Notes: generated by a model from the letters alone, not told the origin. A stretch of DNA of 64,000 nt from Xanthobacter sp. NM-59 (GCF_021401125.1 NZ_JACBFQ010000007.1:186001-250000); one strand, 5' to 3'. Shown: positions 1 to 10,538, counted from the stretch's first letter. Made by a program: numbers and translations.

Positions 1-543
1 GGGCCCGATGGCCGCGAGATCCGCAGCGCCACGGGCGACCAGCCCAGCGTCGATTCCACCAGCGCCCCGGTGGTGGTGAGCGGCAACACGGTCGCCACCG
101 TGGAGGTCGCGACCAATCCGGTGGCCCTCACCGACCAGTTCGGCGGCGTGGGCGTTCAGGCGGCGCTGGCGGTGTTCATCTTCGCGGCGCTGGCGGCGCT
201 GGCGGCTGGCGTCACCGCCGGCCTCACCCTGGACCGCAGCGAGGCACGCCTCACGGCGGCGCTGGCGCGGGCCGCCGCGGGCGATTTCGAGCCCGAGCCG
301 GGCAGCTCCGGCCGCCCTGAGCGCGCACGCGGGGCCATCGGCCGCGCCTTCCGCGCCCTGGCCCAGGGCAACCGGCACATCCGCGAACGCCGCGCCGTGT
401 TTGACGCCTATGCGGAGGAACTGCTGGCGGTGGATTTCGACGGCAGCATCCGGCCCGACGTGGAACGCCTGCGGCGCGAGGTGCTTCAAACACCTCCGGC
501 CGCCGACAAGGACGGGGCCCGCCATCAGGAGCGGGGCGAGTGA
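1..543 (+). CDS. C-terminal part of an unidentified membrane protein (5' end outside window)
   Basis: The frame is open from the first base, so the gene begins upstream; 180 residues are visible. One strong hydrophobic segment rich in Ala/Leu lies at about residues 47-68 and is followed by a charged, helical, HAMP-like cytoplasmic tail. The stop codon overlaps the ATG of the SpoIIE-type phosphatase (TGATG), so the two are probably translated together and this protein may be a sensor or partner of the phosphatase. No catalytic motif is visible in the part present, and I do not recognise the family. Confidence 0.7.
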   Translation, partial: GPDGREIRSATGDQPSVDSTSAPVVVSGNTVATVEVATNPVALTDQFGGVGVQAALAVFIFAALAALAAGVTAGLTLDRSEARLTAALARAAAGDFEPEPGSSGRPERARGAIGRAFRALAQGNRHIRERRAVFDAYAEELLAVDFDGSIRPDVERLRREVLQTPPAADKDGARHQERGE

Positions 544-2597
544 TGCTTCTGCGCACCCGGATCACCCTCATCGTCGCCCTCGGCTTCAGCGTTCTCATGC
601 TCGGCATCTGGGGTGCCACCGTGCTGCGTGACCGCGTGGCGGAAGCGCGCGAAGGCGAAGTCGCCATTGCCGGCCAGAGCGTGCTGTGGCGCGAGATCGT
701 GGCGTTCCAGACCTCGAACCTCTCGCGCATCCTGGAGCGGGTGGACCGCTCGGCCCCCTTCCGCACAGCCCTCGTCGCCGCCGACCGCCCCGGCATCGCC
801 TCCGCATTGAGTGACCTGGGCGTGGATGTTTCCGACCCGGACACCGCGCTTGAAGTGGTGGGCGCCGACCGCGAGCTGATCTACAGCGCCGGCGGCGCGA
901 GCCCCACCCGCAGCGTGCTCGACGCCGGCAGCCTCGACCGGGCCCTGAAGGGAGAGGCCATCCTCGGCCTGCGGCAGGTGGCGGGCAATCGCATCCTGGT
1001 GCTCGCCACCCGCACCATCGAGCTGCCGGGCAAGGGCACCGTGGTGATCGTGCTCGGGCGTGACGCCAGCATCGGCATGGACCGCTTCGCCCGCGGCATC
1101 GGCGCCTCCACCACCCTCGTCACCGTGCGCGGGCGGGTGGTGGCCTCCACCGACATGCGCCTGTGGGAGCGGGCCAAGCTCGACATCGCCCCGCGCCATG
1201 CCCTGTCCCGGCGCATCGAGCTCGACGGGCATGATTGCAGCGTCACCTCCATCCCCGTGGAGGACATCAACGGCAGCACCATTGCCGCGCTGGTGAGCCT
1301 CATCGACAATACCGAGACCCTCCAGGCCACCAGCCTCATTCGCCGGTCCGCCATCATCGGCGCCATCCTGATGGCTGTGCTGGGCGTGATCGGCCTCAAC
1401 ATGTTCCTCTGGTACAGCTTCCGCCCGCTGGAGGAGGCCATCGACGTGCTGCAGGCCCTGGCGCGCGGCGACACTTCGGTGACCGTGGAGCATACGGGCT
1501 CCGACGAGATCGGGCGCATCGCATCGGCGGTGCTGGCCCTGCGCGGCAATGTCCAGGCCCTGGCCGAGGCCCGCCGCCAGCGCGAGCGGGTGCGCCGCCG
1601 GCAGGGCATCGTGATTTCCGGTGAGCTCAAGTCGCTGGCCGATTCCATCGACCCCACCGACCGCGAGGAGGTGCTGGCGCTGCTGGCCAACAGCTCCCGC
1701 CTGGAGAAGGACGACGAGCTGAAGCGCGTGGCGCGGGTGCTGCACGACCTCTCCCGCCGCATCATCGAGCAGCATACGCGCCTGAGCTCCATGGTGGTGG
1801 AGCTGCGCGAGGCCCTCATCACCAAGACCAAGCTCGCCGGCCTGCAGCAGGAGCTGGAGATTGCCCGCCAGGTGCAGCTCGCCATCCTGCCCAAGGAATT
1901 CCCGCCCGACGCGCGCGTGGCCGTGCACGGCCAGATGACGCCGGCCCGCGAGGTGGGCGGCGACTTCTACGACTACTTCATGATCGACGAGCGCACCCTC
2001 GGCTTCGTGGTGGCGGACGTGTCGGGCAAGGGCGTGCCGGCGGCCCTCTTCATGGCCATTTCGCGCACCCTGCTGCGCTCCACCGCGCTATTCGAACGGT
2101 CCCCCGCCGGCTGCATCCGCCGTCTCAACGACCTTCTGGCCGTGGAAAACGAGCAGATGCTGTTCGTCACCCTGGTCTATGGCGTGATCAACCTGGATAC
2201 CGGCCAGGTGACCTATGTGAATGCCGGCCACAACCTGCCTTACATTGTCCACCGCGGCGGCGAAGTCATCACCCTGCCCAGCACCAAGGGCATGGCGGTG
2301 GCGGTGATGGATGGCTTCATCTACACCGAAGGCACCTTCAAGCTGGAACCCGGCGACACGCTCTTCCTCTATACGGACGGCGTGACCGAGGCCTTCGACG
2401 TGGACGAGAACGCCTATGGCGAACGCCGGCTGGAAACGCTGCTGGCCACCGGCGCGGCGGACTGGTCGGTACCGGAGCTTTCGGAACGGGTGCTGGCCTC
2501 GGTCCACATCTTCGAGCGCGGCGCTCCCCAGGCGGACGACATCACCTGCCTGACCCTGCGCTATTTTGGCAGCAAGAGCGCCCGCCACAGCACCTGA
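543..2597 (+). CDS. SpoIIE/RsbU-type protein serine phosphatase with sensor and HAMP domains
   Basis: 684 residues. A transmembrane helix near residues 5-25, a periplasmic sensor region of about 245 residues, a second helix near 270-292, a HAMP domain (RPLEEAIDVLQ...SDEIGRIASAV), a coiled linker, then a PP2C/SpoIIE phosphatase domain from about 440. That domain keeps the signatures REVGGDFYDYF, VVADVSGKGVPAALFM, NAGHNLP, LYTDGVTEA and ADDITCLTL with their metal-binding aspartates. In this family the enzyme dephosphorylates an anti-sigma-factor antagonist (STAS protein). No STAS or anti-sigma gene lies downstream, so the target must be elsewhere. Start: the ATG overlapping the upstream stop; a GTG one codon earlier is possible. 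Confidence 0.9.
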   Translation: MLLRTRITLIVALGFSVLMLGIWGATVLRDRVAEAREGEVAIAGQSVLWREIVAFQTSNLSRILERVDRSAPFRTALVAADRPGIASALSDLGVDVSDPDTALEVVGADRELIYSAGGASPTRSVLDAGSLDRALKGEAILGLRQVAGNRILVLATRTIELPGKGTVVIVLGRDASIGMDRFARGIGASTTLVTVRGRVVASTDMRLWERAKLDIAPRHALSRRIELDGHDCSVTSIPVEDINGSTIAALVSLIDNTETLQATSLIRRSAIIGAILMAVLGVIGLNMFLWYSFRPLEEAIDVLQALARGDTSVTVEHTGSDEIGRIASAVLALRGNVQALAEARRQRERVRRRQGIVISGELKSLADSIDPTDREEVLALLANSSRLEKDDELKRVARVLHDLSRRIIEQHTRLSSMVVELREALITKTKLAGLQQELEIARQVQLAILPKEFPPDARVAVHGQMTPAREVGGDFYDYFMIDERTLGFVVADVSGKGVPAALFMAISRTLLRSTALFERSPAGCIRRLNDLLAVENEQMLFVTLVYGVINLDTGQVTYVNAGHNLPYIVHRGGEVITLPSTKGMAVAVMDGFIYTEGTFKLEPGDTLFLYTDGVTEAFDVDENAYGERRLETLLATGAADWSVPELSERVLASVHIFERGAPQADDITCLTLRYFGSKSARHST

Positions 2598-3042
2598 GCA
2601 TGCGCCGCGGAACGCCCGGCGCCGGGGCGAACATGCGGAGAGCGCGCGGAGATAGAGTCCACGCAAGTCTTTTCGCGCATCGCGGGCACCCGCTTATGCA
2701 AAAAAGATGCGCCAATTCAATGAATAAGGCCACTTCTGCGAGGCGATGACGCACACAGAGACACGGGGAGGCCTCCGAGCAAGGCGGGACCGGGCCGACC
2801 TAAACTAAACGAATGGGAACAAAGGATAGAGTGCGTCGCAGTTTCCAAGACGCGCCGCGGCAGCCCAACTCAATCCGAAAGAGCCTTGCTCCGTCGCCGT
2901 GGAACGGGACCGGACCGGGCGGCGCCCTTCGCAACAACTCAAAAGCACCACGCCACATCCGGCGCCCATAAGGCCTGGAAATGCGAAACGGCGAGCCGAG
3001 GCCCGCCGCTATCGCTTTTCATCCTGCCGACCGCTGCGCCCC
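2598..3042. other. Intergenic gap between convergent genes
   Basis: 445 bases between the phosphatase gene and the convergent FAD oxidase. A GC-rich palindromic stretch at about 2615-2633 just after the phosphatase stop could help termination but lacks a T run. The remainder has no reading frame with a ribosome-binding site or plausible composition, and I see nothing else in it. Confidence 0.5.
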
Positions 3043-4494
3043 TCACTCCGGAGGCAGCACCTTGCCGGGGTTCATGAGGTCGGCCGGATCCAGCGCCTTC
3101 TTCAGGGCGGCCATCAGCTCGATGGCGACCGGATCCTTGTAGAGCCGCAGTTCCTCGCGCTTCAACAGGCCGATGCCATGCTCCGCCGAGATGGAACCGC
3201 CCATGCTCGCCACCAGATCGTGGACGAGGCGGTTGAACTCCTCCCAGGTGTCGAGATAGGCCTGCTTGTCCATCCCCACGGGCTGGCTGATGTTGAAGTG
3301 GATGTTGCCGTCGCCCATATGGCCGAACGGACAGGGGCGCAGGCCCGGCATGTGGTCCACGCACAGGCGGCTCGCCTCCTCCACGAATTTCGGCACCAGC
3401 GACACCGGCACTGAGACGTCGTGCTTGATGGAGCCGCCCTCGAACTTCTGCGCCTCCGAAAGGGACTCGCGCAGCTTCCACAGGGCCTGGGACTGTGCCT
3501 CGCTGGAGGCGATCACCGCATCCTCGATCTCGCCGGCCTCGAACGCCTCGCCCAGCACGCCTTCCGCCAAGGCCGCCAGGTCGTCGTCACGGCGGGTGGA
3601 GGTCAGCTCTGCCAGCACATAGAAAGCGTGCTCGCCGGCGAACGGGCGCGTGGTGCCGGGCACATGCTTCAGCACCGTGGCCAGCCCGAACTCGGAGAGG
3701 AACTCGAAGCCGGTGAGCGCGTCCCCGGCCACGTTCCGCAACCGGTTGAGCAGCGCCAGCGCCATATGGACATCGGCCAGGCCCACGAAGGTGGTGGTGC
3801 GCTGGCGCGGCGCCGGGAAAAGGCGCAGCGAGGCGGCGGTGATGATGCCCAGCGTGCCCTCGGCGCCGATGAACACGTCCTTCAGGTCGTAGCCCGTATT
3901 GTCCTTCCTCAGGCGGGAAAGGCCGTTCCAGATCCGCCCGTCGGGCAGCACCACTTCCAGGCCGAAGGCCAATTCGCGCATGTTGCCATAGCGCAGCACG
4001 GCAGTGCCGCCGGCATTGCTGGAGAGGTTGCCGCCAATCTGGCAGGTGCCCTCCGAGGCGATGGAGAGCGGGAACAGGCAGCCCTTTTCGGCCGCAGCCT
4101 GCTGCACCTGAAACAGGGTGCAGCCCGCCTCCGCCACCACGGTGAGGTCGGTGGCATCCAGGCTGCGGATACGGTTGAGCCGCGCCAGAGACAGCAGCAC
4201 CGCGCCGAACGGGGTCTGACCACCGACGAGCCCGGTATTGCCGCCCTGCGGCACCAGGGCCACGCCCGCCGCCGCGCATTCGGAAACGATGAAGGCCACC
4301 TCCGCCGTATCCGCCGGCTTCAGCATGGCGGGCGTGGTGCCGTGATAGAGGCCTCGCCCCTCCACCAGATGGGGGGCGAGCTCGGCGGCGTCGGTCACGA
4401 CATTGCGCGCGCCGATGCGGGCGGCGATACGATCGAGCAGCGCCTCGAGGCGGCTGGCATCGAAGAGAAGGGGTGCGGGAGCAGCGGTAGACAT
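3043..4494 (-). CDS. FAD-linked oxidase, D-2-hydroxyacid dehydrogenase type (GlcD / D-lactate dehydrogenase family)
   Basis: 483 residues. The N-terminal half has the PCMH-type FAD-binding fold with VPQGGNTGLVGGQ, GGNLSSNAGGT, ALRYGN-like and GAEGTLGIIT motifs. The C-terminal half has the FAD-oxidase cap with the FGHMGDGNIHFN signature and the SAEHGIGLLK ending. These enzymes oxidise D-lactate, glycolate or D-2-hydroxyglutarate and pass electrons to a flavoprotein, cytochrome or quinone; the D-2-hydroxyglutarate branch fits length and motifs best, but the substrate cannot be fixed from sequence. The open frame extends to 4620, but the Arg-rich extension is unlike the family, so the ATG at 4494 was chosen. 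Divergent from rimM with 196 bp between starts. Confidence 0.9.
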   Translation of the reverse strand: MSTAAPAPLLFDASRLEALLDRIAARIGARNVVTDAAELAPHLVEGRGLYHGTTPAMLKPADTAEVAFIVSECAAAGVALVPQGGNTGLVGGQTPFGAVLLSLARLNRIRSLDATDLTVVAEAGCTLFQVQQAAAEKGCLFPLSIASEGTCQIGGNLSSNAGGTAVLRYGNMRELAFGLEVVLPDGRIWNGLSRLRKDNTGYDLKDVFIGAEGTLGIITAASLRLFPAPRQRTTTFVGLADVHMALALLNRLRNVAGDALTGFEFLSEFGLATVLKHVPGTTRPFAGEHAFYVLAELTSTRRDDDLAALAEGVLGEAFEAGEIEDAVIASSEAQSQALWKLRESLSEAQKFEGGSIKHDVSVPVSLVPKFVEEASRLCVDHMPGLRPCPFGHMGDGNIHFNISQPVGMDKQAYLDTWEEFNRLVHDLVASMGGSISAEHGIGLLKREELRLYKDPVAIELMAALKKALDPADLMNPGKVLPPE

Positions 4495-4690
4495 GGCGGC
4501 AAAGTGCCCGAGCCCTCGCGCCTCCGCAAGGGCGGACAATGCCGCGGCGCAAGATCTCTCCCACCGGCGCAACCGGCCCCGCCCCAGCGCGCGGGGGAGC
4601 CGCCGCGGCCGCCCCGCCACACCTGCGGGCTTTCATTTTTCCGCGTGTTGGGGAAGAACAAGCGCCTGTTTCATTGCATCGGAGATCCCC

Positions 4691-5245
4691 GTGACCGAAC
4701 GCATCCTCGTCGCCCGCATTGGCGCTCCCCACGGCGTGAGGGGCGAGGTGCGGCTGTTCATCTTCACCGAGGACCCCGGGGCGGTGCTGGATTACGAGCC
4801 GCTCACCGATGCTGAAGGGCGGCGGAAATTCGCCATCACCACACTACGCCCGGCCAAGGACCACTTCGTGGCGCGGCTGGCCGGCGTGGATGATCGCAAC
4901 GCCGCCGAGGCCCTCACCAATGTGGACCTCTACGTCCCGCGCGATGCCCTGCCCCCCGCCGAGGACGACGACACCTTCTACCATGCCGACCTTCTGGGCC
5001 TGCGGGTGGAGAACGAGGCCGGCGAGCCCATCGGCACCGTCATGGCCCTGCATGATTTCGGCGCGGGCGACGTGCTGGAATATGCACCCGCCGGCACCGG
5101 GCGCGGGCGCACGCTGATGGTGCCCTTCACCCGCCTCGCCGTGCCGGTGGTGGACGTGCCCGGCGGCCGGGTGGTGCTGGCGGCGGACTTCATCGACAAG
5201 GGCAACGAGCAGCCCGAGCCCGGCGAAGATACCGCCGACGGCTGA
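4691..5245 (+). CDS. rimM: Ribosome maturation factor RimM
   Basis: 184 residues. The N-terminal RimM beta-barrel carries VARIGAPHGVRGEVRL and the C-terminal PRC-barrel region carries FYHADLLGLRV and a VPFTRLAVPVVDV-like segment, as in RimM proteins that assist maturation of the 30S head domain by binding S19. The start is GTG at 4691, following an Arg-rich non-homologous stretch in the same frame. In most proteobacteria rimM sits in an rpsP-rimM-trmD-rplS operon. Here it stands alone between a FAD oxidase and convergent ahcY. Confidence 0.95.
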   Translation: MTERILVARIGAPHGVRGEVRLFIFTEDPGAVLDYEPLTDAEGRRKFAITTLRPAKDHFVARLAGVDDRNAAEALTNVDLYVPRDALPPAEDDDTFYHADLLGLRVENEAGEPIGTVMALHDFGAGDVLEYAPAGTGRGRTLMVPFTRLAVPVVDVPGGRVVLAADFIDKGNEQPEPGEDTADG

Positions 5246-5305
5246 CGGCGCATGCCGCCCCATCGGGCCGGCACGCCCTGACAGACCAGGAGCGGCCCAA
5301 ATGAA

Positions 5306-5329
5306 AACGCCGGCCCGAAGGCCGGCGTT
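5306..5329 (-). terminator. Rho-independent terminator of ahcY, possibly bidirectional
   Basis: A perfect 10-bp GC-rich stem (AACGCCGGCC / GGCCGGCGTT) closes a four-base loop that reads TTCG on the minus strand, and a TTTT run follows on that strand. It lies 24 bp beyond the ahcY stop and about 60 bp beyond the convergent rimM stop. Confidence 0.85.
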
Positions 5330-5352
5330 CGCATGTCTGGGATCGGGTGCGA

Positions 5353-6750
<1,398 letters not shown>

Positions 6751-7323
6751 GGCTTACTCCGCTGGAAATCGGCCGGGCCGAACGGGCGCGAGGCAAGGAT
6801 CGGTCGCGGCATCAAGTTCGGCCCGCGGGCCATTAGCACGGAGAGAGGACGGCAGCAATCAAGACATAAAGAAATGTTTATATGGCCGACATGAAAAGCC
6901 CTTTCGGGGTCTGAGTTCCGCAGCGCACACAACGCAGGCTGGTCGGAAGCCCGACAAGCGCGCTTTGATTCTTACAAAAATTGTGATATACGGCACTTTA
7001 CAGTCGATTGCTTCCACCAATGCTGCAAGCGCGTACACCTTCGCGCAGTCTGGGAATACCCCTCTTTCGGCACACAGGCTTTTCGAGATCACAGGAGCCT
7101 CTGGAGCACCGAGGTGAGATTTGCGTGTCAACCGCCGCATCGTAGGCGTCGGCGGCGTGACGCGGCAGCTTGTTATGGCCATCGGCTGGCAGAGCGGGTC
7201 GTCGGGCGTCCGGCCGCGACCCATGTCCACAGCGCACGGCGCCCCGCGCCCCGGTGACCGGACCGGGACGTGACACGCGCCAACAGATCCGGCCTCCGGG
7301 GCGGATCGGGAGTGGTCAAGAGC
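6751..7323. other. Long divergent intergenic region between ahcY and carD
   Basis: 573 bases holding the promoter regions of ahcY (left) and carD (right). Apart from the AT-rich palindrome at 6866-6881 and a second AT-rich stretch near 6965-7000, I see no convincing gene; the open frames here lack ribosome-binding sites and overlap one another. Confidence 0.5.
6866..6881 (-). promoter_or_regulatory. Candidate operator of the methionine/SAH-cycle regulator upstream of ahcY
   Basis: An inverted repeat ATAAA-N6-TTTAT lies in an AT-rich patch about 115 bp upstream of the ahcY start. AT-rich palindromes of this type upstream of ahcY are described for ArsR-family SahR-type regulators in alphaproteobacteria. 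The match is from memory and the regulator itself is not in the window. Confidence 0.4.
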
Positions 7324-7911
7324 ATGTCGACCAAGAAGAACGCGCAGACCCGTCTCGGCTTCAAGACGGGTGAGCACATTGTCTACCCGTCGCATGGCGT
7401 CGGCCGAATCATGGCCATTGAGGAACAGGAAGTCGCCGGTTTCAAGCTCGAACTTTTCGTGATCTCGTTCGAGAAGGATAAAATGACGCTGCGGGTGCCC
7501 GTGCCCAAGATCGCCAGCGTCGGCATGCGCAAGCTTTCCGAGACCAATATCGTCGAAAAGTCGCTCGAGACCCTGCAGGGCCGCGCCCGCATCAAGCGCA
7601 CCATGTGGAGCCGCCGCGCCCAGGAATACGAAGCCAAGATCAATTCCGGTGATCTTGTCGCCATCTCCGAGGTGGTCCGCGACCTCTACCGCTCCGACAC
7701 CCAGCCCGAGCAGTCCTATTCGGAGCGCCAGCTCTATGAGGCCGCTCTCGACCGCATGGCCCGTGAGCTCTCGGCGGTGCAGAACATCACCGAGACCGAA
7801 TCGGTGAAGCTCATCGAGCAGAACCTGCTCAAGGGTCCGCGCCGCGGTGCCGCCAAGGCCGCCGACGAAGCGGAAGTCGACACCGACATGGACGCCGAAG
7901 AGGCGGCCTGA
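7324..7911 (+). CDS. carD: CarD/CdnL-family transcriptional regulator
   Basis: 195 residues. The N-terminal RNA-polymerase interaction (Tudor-like) domain is recognisable from FKTGEHIVYPSHGVGRI and the C-terminal helical DNA-binding domain from WSRRAQEYEAKINSGDL and SERQLYEAALDRMA. CarD/CdnL proteins bind the RNA polymerase beta subunit and stabilise open complexes at rRNA and other promoters. An acidic tail (AEVDTDMDAEEAA) ends the protein. Start chosen at the MSTKKN methionine because it begins the conserved region; an upstream in-frame ATG gives 18 unconserved residues. Followed by a strong terminator. Confidence 0.93.
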   Translation: MSTKKNAQTRLGFKTGEHIVYPSHGVGRIMAIEEQEVAGFKLELFVISFEKDKMTLRVPVPKIASVGMRKLSETNIVEKSLETLQGRARIKRTMWSRRAQEYEAKINSGDLVAISEVVRDLYRSDTQPEQSYSERQLYEAALDRMARELSAVQNITETESVKLIEQNLLKGPRRGAAKAADEAEVDTDMDAEEAA

Positions 7912-7940
7912 TCTCGGCCCGGTTGCTTCACGTGTGCTGC

Positions 7941-7965
7941 AAGGCCCGGCAATGCCGGGCCTTTT
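7941..7965 (+). terminator. Rho-independent terminator of carD
   Basis: Perfect 10-bp stem AAGGCCCGGC / GCCGGGCCTT with a three-base loop, running into TTTT, 29 bp after the carD stop. Confidence 0.9.
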
Positions 7966-8061
7966 GGCGTTCTACCCCCTTCCGGCGCCGGATCTGACCG
8001 GAAGGGGAACCCGCCCGCCCCACCGGCGTTGTGGCGTGGGGCTCGAGCGGGAGAAGTGAAG

Positions 8062-8256
8062 ATGACCAGCCGCGATCAGGACCAGCGCGCGTCGCAGTCC
8101 AACCCCAACCAGAAGTCCCAGCCGCAGGGCGGACAACGGGGTGCCGAGCGCCAGCAGCAGCAGGCGCAGATGCCTGGCCAGAAGGGCGGGCAACCTCAGC
8201 AGGGCGGGCAACAGACCCCCCAGCGCAAGAATGAGGAACACCGCGGCCAGCGCTGA
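8062..8256 (+). CDS. Small Gln/Gly-rich hydrophilic protein of unknown function
   Basis: 64 residues, almost entirely Gln, Gly, Asn, Lys, Arg, Glu and Pro with no hydrophobic core, so probably intrinsically disordered. It has a good ribosome-binding site (GGGAGAAG ending 7 bp before the ATG) and its composition is unlike that of a random GC-rich frame, which supports its being real. It stands alone after the carD terminator. Similar low-complexity proteins in alphaproteobacteria are sometimes stress-induced, but no function can be assigned. Confidence 0.6.
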   Translation: MTSRDQDQRASQSNPNQKSQPQGGQRGAERQQQQAQMPGQKGGQPQQGGQQTPQRKNEEHRGQR

Positions 8257-8461
8257 CGCACCGCTCTTCACGGGCAAAGTGCGCGCGGGGCCGCAAAGCG
8301 CCGTTACATGCGCATCGCCCGCGCACCTTGAATTCAGCGTGCGCCTTGCATGAGACGCCCCGGCGGCGGCGCCGGAGACCCGGCGCCGCCGCCAACGTGG
8401 GAAAACCCGCAGCGCGGCAACCCGCGTCGTTTCTGAGCGGAAGCGCCGAACGGAGCCGACA

Positions 8462-10069
8462 TCAGATGCCCGCAGCGCCACCATCGGCACGCGGGTCGTG
8501 CGCGCCCTCAAGTCCACCGCGAGCATGCAGCACCACGGCGCCCGCATGGCCCATGGTGTCCGAATACGCCTCCGGCAGCACCACCAGATCGTGCCCCGCC
8601 GCCTCCAGGCGTTCCACGAGTCCCTCTTCGAACCGCGATTCGAGGCGCAGCCGCGTTTCGGGCGCGCCCCAGGTGCGCCCCAGCAGCCAGCGTGGCCGAG
8701 CGATGGCTTCTCCCAGCGGAACCCCGAACTGGACATGGCGCGTGAACACCGCGGCCTGGGTCTGTGGCTGCCCTTCCCCGCCCATGGTGCCGTAGCCGAT
8801 GACACGCCCGTCCTTCAGCACCGCCAGCGCCGGATTGAGAGTGTGGAACGGGCGCCGCCCCGGCGCCAGCGCGTTGAGTGCCCGGGAATCCAGAGAGAAG
8901 CTGGCTCCGCGATTCTGCATGAGCACCCCGGTGGAGGGCAGCACGCAGCCCGAGCCGAACTCGAAGAAGATGGATTGGATGTAGGACACCACCAGCCCCG
9001 AGGCATCCGCCGCGCCCAGCCAGATCGTGTCTCCGGCCTGAGAGGGATGCGGCCAGCGCAGGGCGCGCCGGGGGTCGATCCGCGCGGCACGCGCCTCCAG
9101 ATCCGCGTCCGAGAGCAGCCGCCCCAGGTCCATGGTGACCCGCTCCGGGTCGCACACCACCTTGTCGCGCACCAGGAAGGCCTGCTTGGTGGCTTCCACC
9201 AGTCCGTGCACATGGCTGAATGTTTCCGCCCCCTCGCTCTGCAGACGCGAGAACAGGCCAAGGATCATCAGCGACGCCAGCCCCTGGGTGGGGGGCGGGG
9301 CGTTGAACACATCGCCCTGGGGCAGTTTCACCCGCAGGGGCTCACGCTCGCGGGCGGAGAAGGCGGCCAGATCCTCCCGTCGCACGGGGCTGCCCATGTG
9401 CTCCAGATCGGCGGCCATCTCCCGCGCCACGTCGCCCTGATAGAAGTCGCCGAGCCCGGCGCGCGAGAGGTGCTCCAGCGTGTCGGCCAGGCGCTCCTGG
9501 CGCAGCGTTTCCCCCGCCTGCGGCGCTTGGCCGCCCGGCAGGAACACCGCCGCAAAGCCCGGCAGGCCCTTCAGCTCATCCAGCTTCTCCTGCGTCAGCC
9601 GCGCCTGGGAGGCGGTGACGGGCATTCCCTGGCGCGCATAACGGATCGCTTCTTCCATCAGGCGCGAGAGCGGCATGCGACCGCCATGGCCGCGCGCAGC
9701 CTCAAGCGCCAGGCGCCAGCCCCCGACGGCGCCGGGAACCGTCAGCGCCGCCAGCGGGCCGCGCGGTGGAATGCTCTCCAGGCCCAGATCGCGGTAATGG
9801 GCAATGGTGGCCTCACGGCCCGCAAAGCCGCAGGCTTCCAGGTAACGCACACGGCCGGAAGGCTCCCGCACCAGCCAGAATCCATCGCCCCCAACATGGT
9901 TCATATGGGGGTAGACCACCGCGATGGTGGCAGCCGCGGCCACCGCCGCCTCGATGGCATTTCCCCCCTCCGCCAGCACCTGGCGTCCCGCTTCCACCGC
10001 CAAGCGATGGGGCGCGGCGACGATGCCGCTGCGGGCGTGGACACTCTCATGGGCGGCGGCGGGCAGCAT
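8462..10069 (-). CDS. ggt: Gamma-glutamyltransferase family protein (YwrD-like)
   Basis: 535 residues with no signal peptide evident, suggesting a cytoplasmic member. Family signatures in order: GGNAIEAAVAAAATIAVVYP, MNHVGGDGFWLV, NAPPPTQGLASLMILGL, the autoprocessing threonine in the GDTIWLGAADASG segment, VVSYIQSIFFEFGSG, LMQNRGASFSLD, RPFHTLNPAL and GTMGGEGQPQTQ. The precursor normally cleaves itself before that threonine to give two subunits that move or hydrolyse gamma-glutamyl groups of glutathione-like substrates. The usual TTH around the nucleophile is replaced, as in the YwrD branch, so the substrate is uncertain. ATG at 10069 chosen because upstream sequence is not family-like. Confidence 0.9.
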   Translation of the reverse strand: MLPAAAHESVHARSGIVAAPHRLAVEAGRQVLAEGGNAIEAAVAAAATIAVVYPHMNHVGGDGFWLVREPSGRVRYLEACGFAGREATIAHYRDLGLESIPPRGPLAALTVPGAVGGWRLALEAARGHGGRMPLSRLMEEAIRYARQGMPVTASQARLTQEKLDELKGLPGFAAVFLPGGQAPQAGETLRQERLADTLEHLSRAGLGDFYQGDVAREMAADLEHMGSPVRREDLAAFSAREREPLRVKLPQGDVFNAPPPTQGLASLMILGLFSRLQSEGAETFSHVHGLVEATKQAFLVRDKVVCDPERVTMDLGRLLSDADLEARAARIDPRRALRWPHPSQAGDTIWLGAADASGLVVSYIQSIFFEFGSGCVLPSTGVLMQNRGASFSLDSRALNALAPGRRPFHTLNPALAVLKDGRVIGYGTMGGEGQPQTQAAVFTRHVQFGVPLGEAIARPRWLLGRTWGAPETRLRLESRFEEGLVERLEAAGHDLVVLPEAYSDTMGHAGAVVLHARGGLEGAHDPRADGGAAGI

Positions 10070-10277
10070 GGAACACACTCCACGGAAGGGAAGGACCGGG
10101 AAACGCCGGGCGCAAGCCTTGACCCCGCCCCCCCGGTCGGGCCAAGGTCCGCCCCCCATAAAGCGTTTTCGCAGGGTTTGGGTAGCGCTCGCGCGAAAGT
10201 GCCTGATCGCGCCGCCCCACAGCGAAAGGCGGATCCATGGCGCGCAAGCATTCGCCAGGGATGACGAGGAGAGAGTG

Positions 10278-10523
10278 ATGACGCAGCCGGCGGTTCCTGG
10301 CTCGGTGAATTGGACCAACGTGCTCACCGTGGGCAGCGCGGCGATTCTCATCGCCACCCAGGCCATCGCCACCGCCATCGCGGCCGGCTGGGCGGTCGCC
10401 GGCCTGTTCTCTTTGGGTGATGTCGGCGAATACGCCCTCATGGGCCTGTTCGCCCTTTTGGGCATCTATGTCTCGGTGCTCTATTTCCGCCGGGCCGCCA
10501 AAGCGGAACCCCTGCGCCACTGA
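10278..10523 (+). CDS. Small membrane protein, two transmembrane segments
   Basis: 81 residues. Two hydrophobic helices (about residues 15-42 and 50-68) separated by a short loop, ending in a basic tail (FRRAAKAEPLRH). A purine-rich ribosome-binding site (GAGGAGAGAG) sits just before the ATG. Divergent from the gamma-glutamyltransferase and convergent with the nitroreductase, whose stop lies only 15 bp away. I do not recognise the family. Confidence 0.7.
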   Translation: MTQPAVPGSVNWTNVLTVGSAAILIATQAIATAIAAGWAVAGLFSLGDVGEYALMGLFALLGIYVSVLYFRRAAKAEPLRH

Positions 10524-10538
10524 GCGTTCCGCCGCCGG

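Noticed and set aside
525-1928. Long minus-strand frame opposite the phosphatase gene
   Set aside because: Its composition is the complement of the phosphatase coding sequence, with no ribosome-binding site and no family resemblance.
6751-6900. SAH or SAM-type riboswitch before ahcY
   Set aside because: I could not find the conserved pseudoknot or core sequences of SAH or SAM-II riboswitches; only an AT-rich palindrome is visible.
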